NCBI GenBank assembly: GCA_018813375.1
Contig: JAHJBU010000048.1
Coordinates: 1 to 29,183 of the forward strand
DNA from: Patescibacteria group bacterium
GTDB lineage: Bacteria; Patescibacteriota; Microgenomatia; UBA1400; PJMF01
DNA length: 29,183 nt
Reading direction: 5' to 3'
A model generated the notes under the pieces. The model saw only the letters and a program-made list of their open reading frames with translations. It searched no databases and was not told the origin of the DNA. Every line of letters starts with the position of its first letter. The stretch's first letter is position 1. The position numbers and the translations under genes were made by a program. Of this stretch, positions 28,685-29,183 are shown in pieces.

Positions 28685-29183
28685 ATGGGGATCCATTACT
28701 ATCCTCTCATTAATAAAATTGTCAAAGGTCTTAACCTCAAAGATCAATCCTTTTTACCCGCAGAGCTTTCCAGTGAAGAATCATTTGTTAAGCCTTATAT
28801 TACTGTCTCTCGTGAGCCTGGCAGTGGTGGGGCTCCCATTGCTAAGCTAGTGGCTGAAAAACTAGGTTTTACTTTGGTTGATAAACAAATTGTAGAAGAA
28901 ATCGCAAAATCTACTAAAAAACGCAAAGAAGTTATCATGGCGGTTGATGAAAAAAAGCGTAGCGCGATTGATGACATAGTCCATGCTTTATTAAATGAAG
29001 ATTATATTGATGATCTTAAATATGTATCTGAATTGGTGAGGTTAATGCTTATTTATGCTCATCGGGGGCACTGTGTTCTACTAGGCAGAGGAAGTAATTT
29101 TATTACGCCTTTTGCTCATGGTCTTCATGTAAGAATTACCGCTCCTTATCAGGTTAGGGTTCAACGAGCAATTGACTATGAGG
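28685..29183 (+). CDS. Cytidylate kinase-like protein, cut by the right edge
   Basis: 166 codons are visible. After an N-terminal stretch of about 38 residues comes the strand and P-loop YITVSREPGSGGAPIAKLVAE, with SREPGSGG as the nucleotide-binding loop in the form typical of the cytidylate-kinase-like (Cytidylate_kin2) family, then KLGFTLVDKQIVEEIA. Further on, HCVLLGRGSNFIT and HGLHVRITAPYQVRVQRAI match the core strand and the LID-preceding region. These proteins phosphorylate nucleoside monophosphates or a related substrate; which one is unproven. The ATG is fixed by a leaderless-type promoter, and the gene is divergent from the tRNA-Arg. Confidence 0.88.
   Translation, partial: MGIHYYPLINKIVKGLNLKDQSFLPAELSSEESFVKPYITVSREPGSGGAPIAKLVAEKLGFTLVDKQIVEEIAKSTKKRKEVIMAVDEKKRSAIDDIVHALLNEDYIDDLKYVSELVRLMLIYAHRGHCVLLGRGSNFITPFAHGLHVRITAPYQVRVQRAIDYE

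Noticed and set aside
1..29183. CRISPR array, insertion sequence, prophage genes or integrase
   Set aside because: No regularly spaced repeats, transposase, integrase or phage structural genes were seen; the only repeats are the two remnant pairs.

Overview
The window looks like AT-rich chromosomal DNA from an ultra-small bacterium of the Candidate Phyla Radiation (Patescibacteria), most likely on the Microgenomates side. This is inferred from gene style, not from a marker gene: a compact minus-biased layout, a bifunctional phosphoglucose/phosphomannose isomerase next to a phosphomannomutase, an orphan F420-ligase-like protein, a PduO-type corrinoid adenosyltransferase, many small membrane proteins, and start codons placed 4-9 nt after a -10 box. 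Genes end mainly in TAA or TAG and one (25102) in TGA, so the ordinary code 11 fits and UGA is not recoded.

Layout. 1-5833 (minus) is a defence-type cluster: type I methyltransferase HsdM, a RhuM-family protein, a DUF2130 coiled-coil protein and an AAA_13 zinc-hook ATPase that is frameshifted and runs off the left edge. 5965-7466 holds a DUF3467 protein, a NYN-domain nuclease-like gene and a small gene graveyard with two copies of the same methyltransferase N-terminus. 7467-11342 is uvrB, interrupted at the Walker A lysine by a 536-residue intein with a LAGLIDADG endonuclease and a helix-turn-helix. 11400-13196 has membrane protein and lipoprotein genes and two decayed copies of one zinc-finger gene tail. 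13272-16100 (plus) has a membrane glycosyltransferase, the F420-ligase-like protein and the adenosyltransferase, closed by a terminator.

16192-16812 is lexA with an inverted-repeat operator candidate. 16971-24394 (minus) is one long operon: holA, phosphomannomutase, phosphosugar isomerase, a PEP-synthase-like protein, an enolase-like protein and a DedA/YqaA membrane protein. The enolase-like and PEP-synthase-like proteins are full length but have lost most catalytic residues, so neither should be read as a working glycolytic enzyme. 24443-26324 holds small membrane proteins and a YgjP-type metallopeptidase. The right end has tRNA-Leu(UAG), a structured terminator region, a membrane-anchored glucosaminidase-like gene split at an A9 run, a Panacea antitoxin with a putative toxin, tRNA-Lys(CUU), tRNA-Arg(UCG) and the start of a cytidylate-kinase-like gene.

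The strongest leads are the P-loop intein of UvrB, the adjacent pseudo-enolase and pseudo-PEP synthase, two frameshifts of the same sense in A-runs, cargo genes bracketed by duplicated gene remnants, and the uncharacterised toxin candidate. All calls come from reading the sequence; no database search was run.
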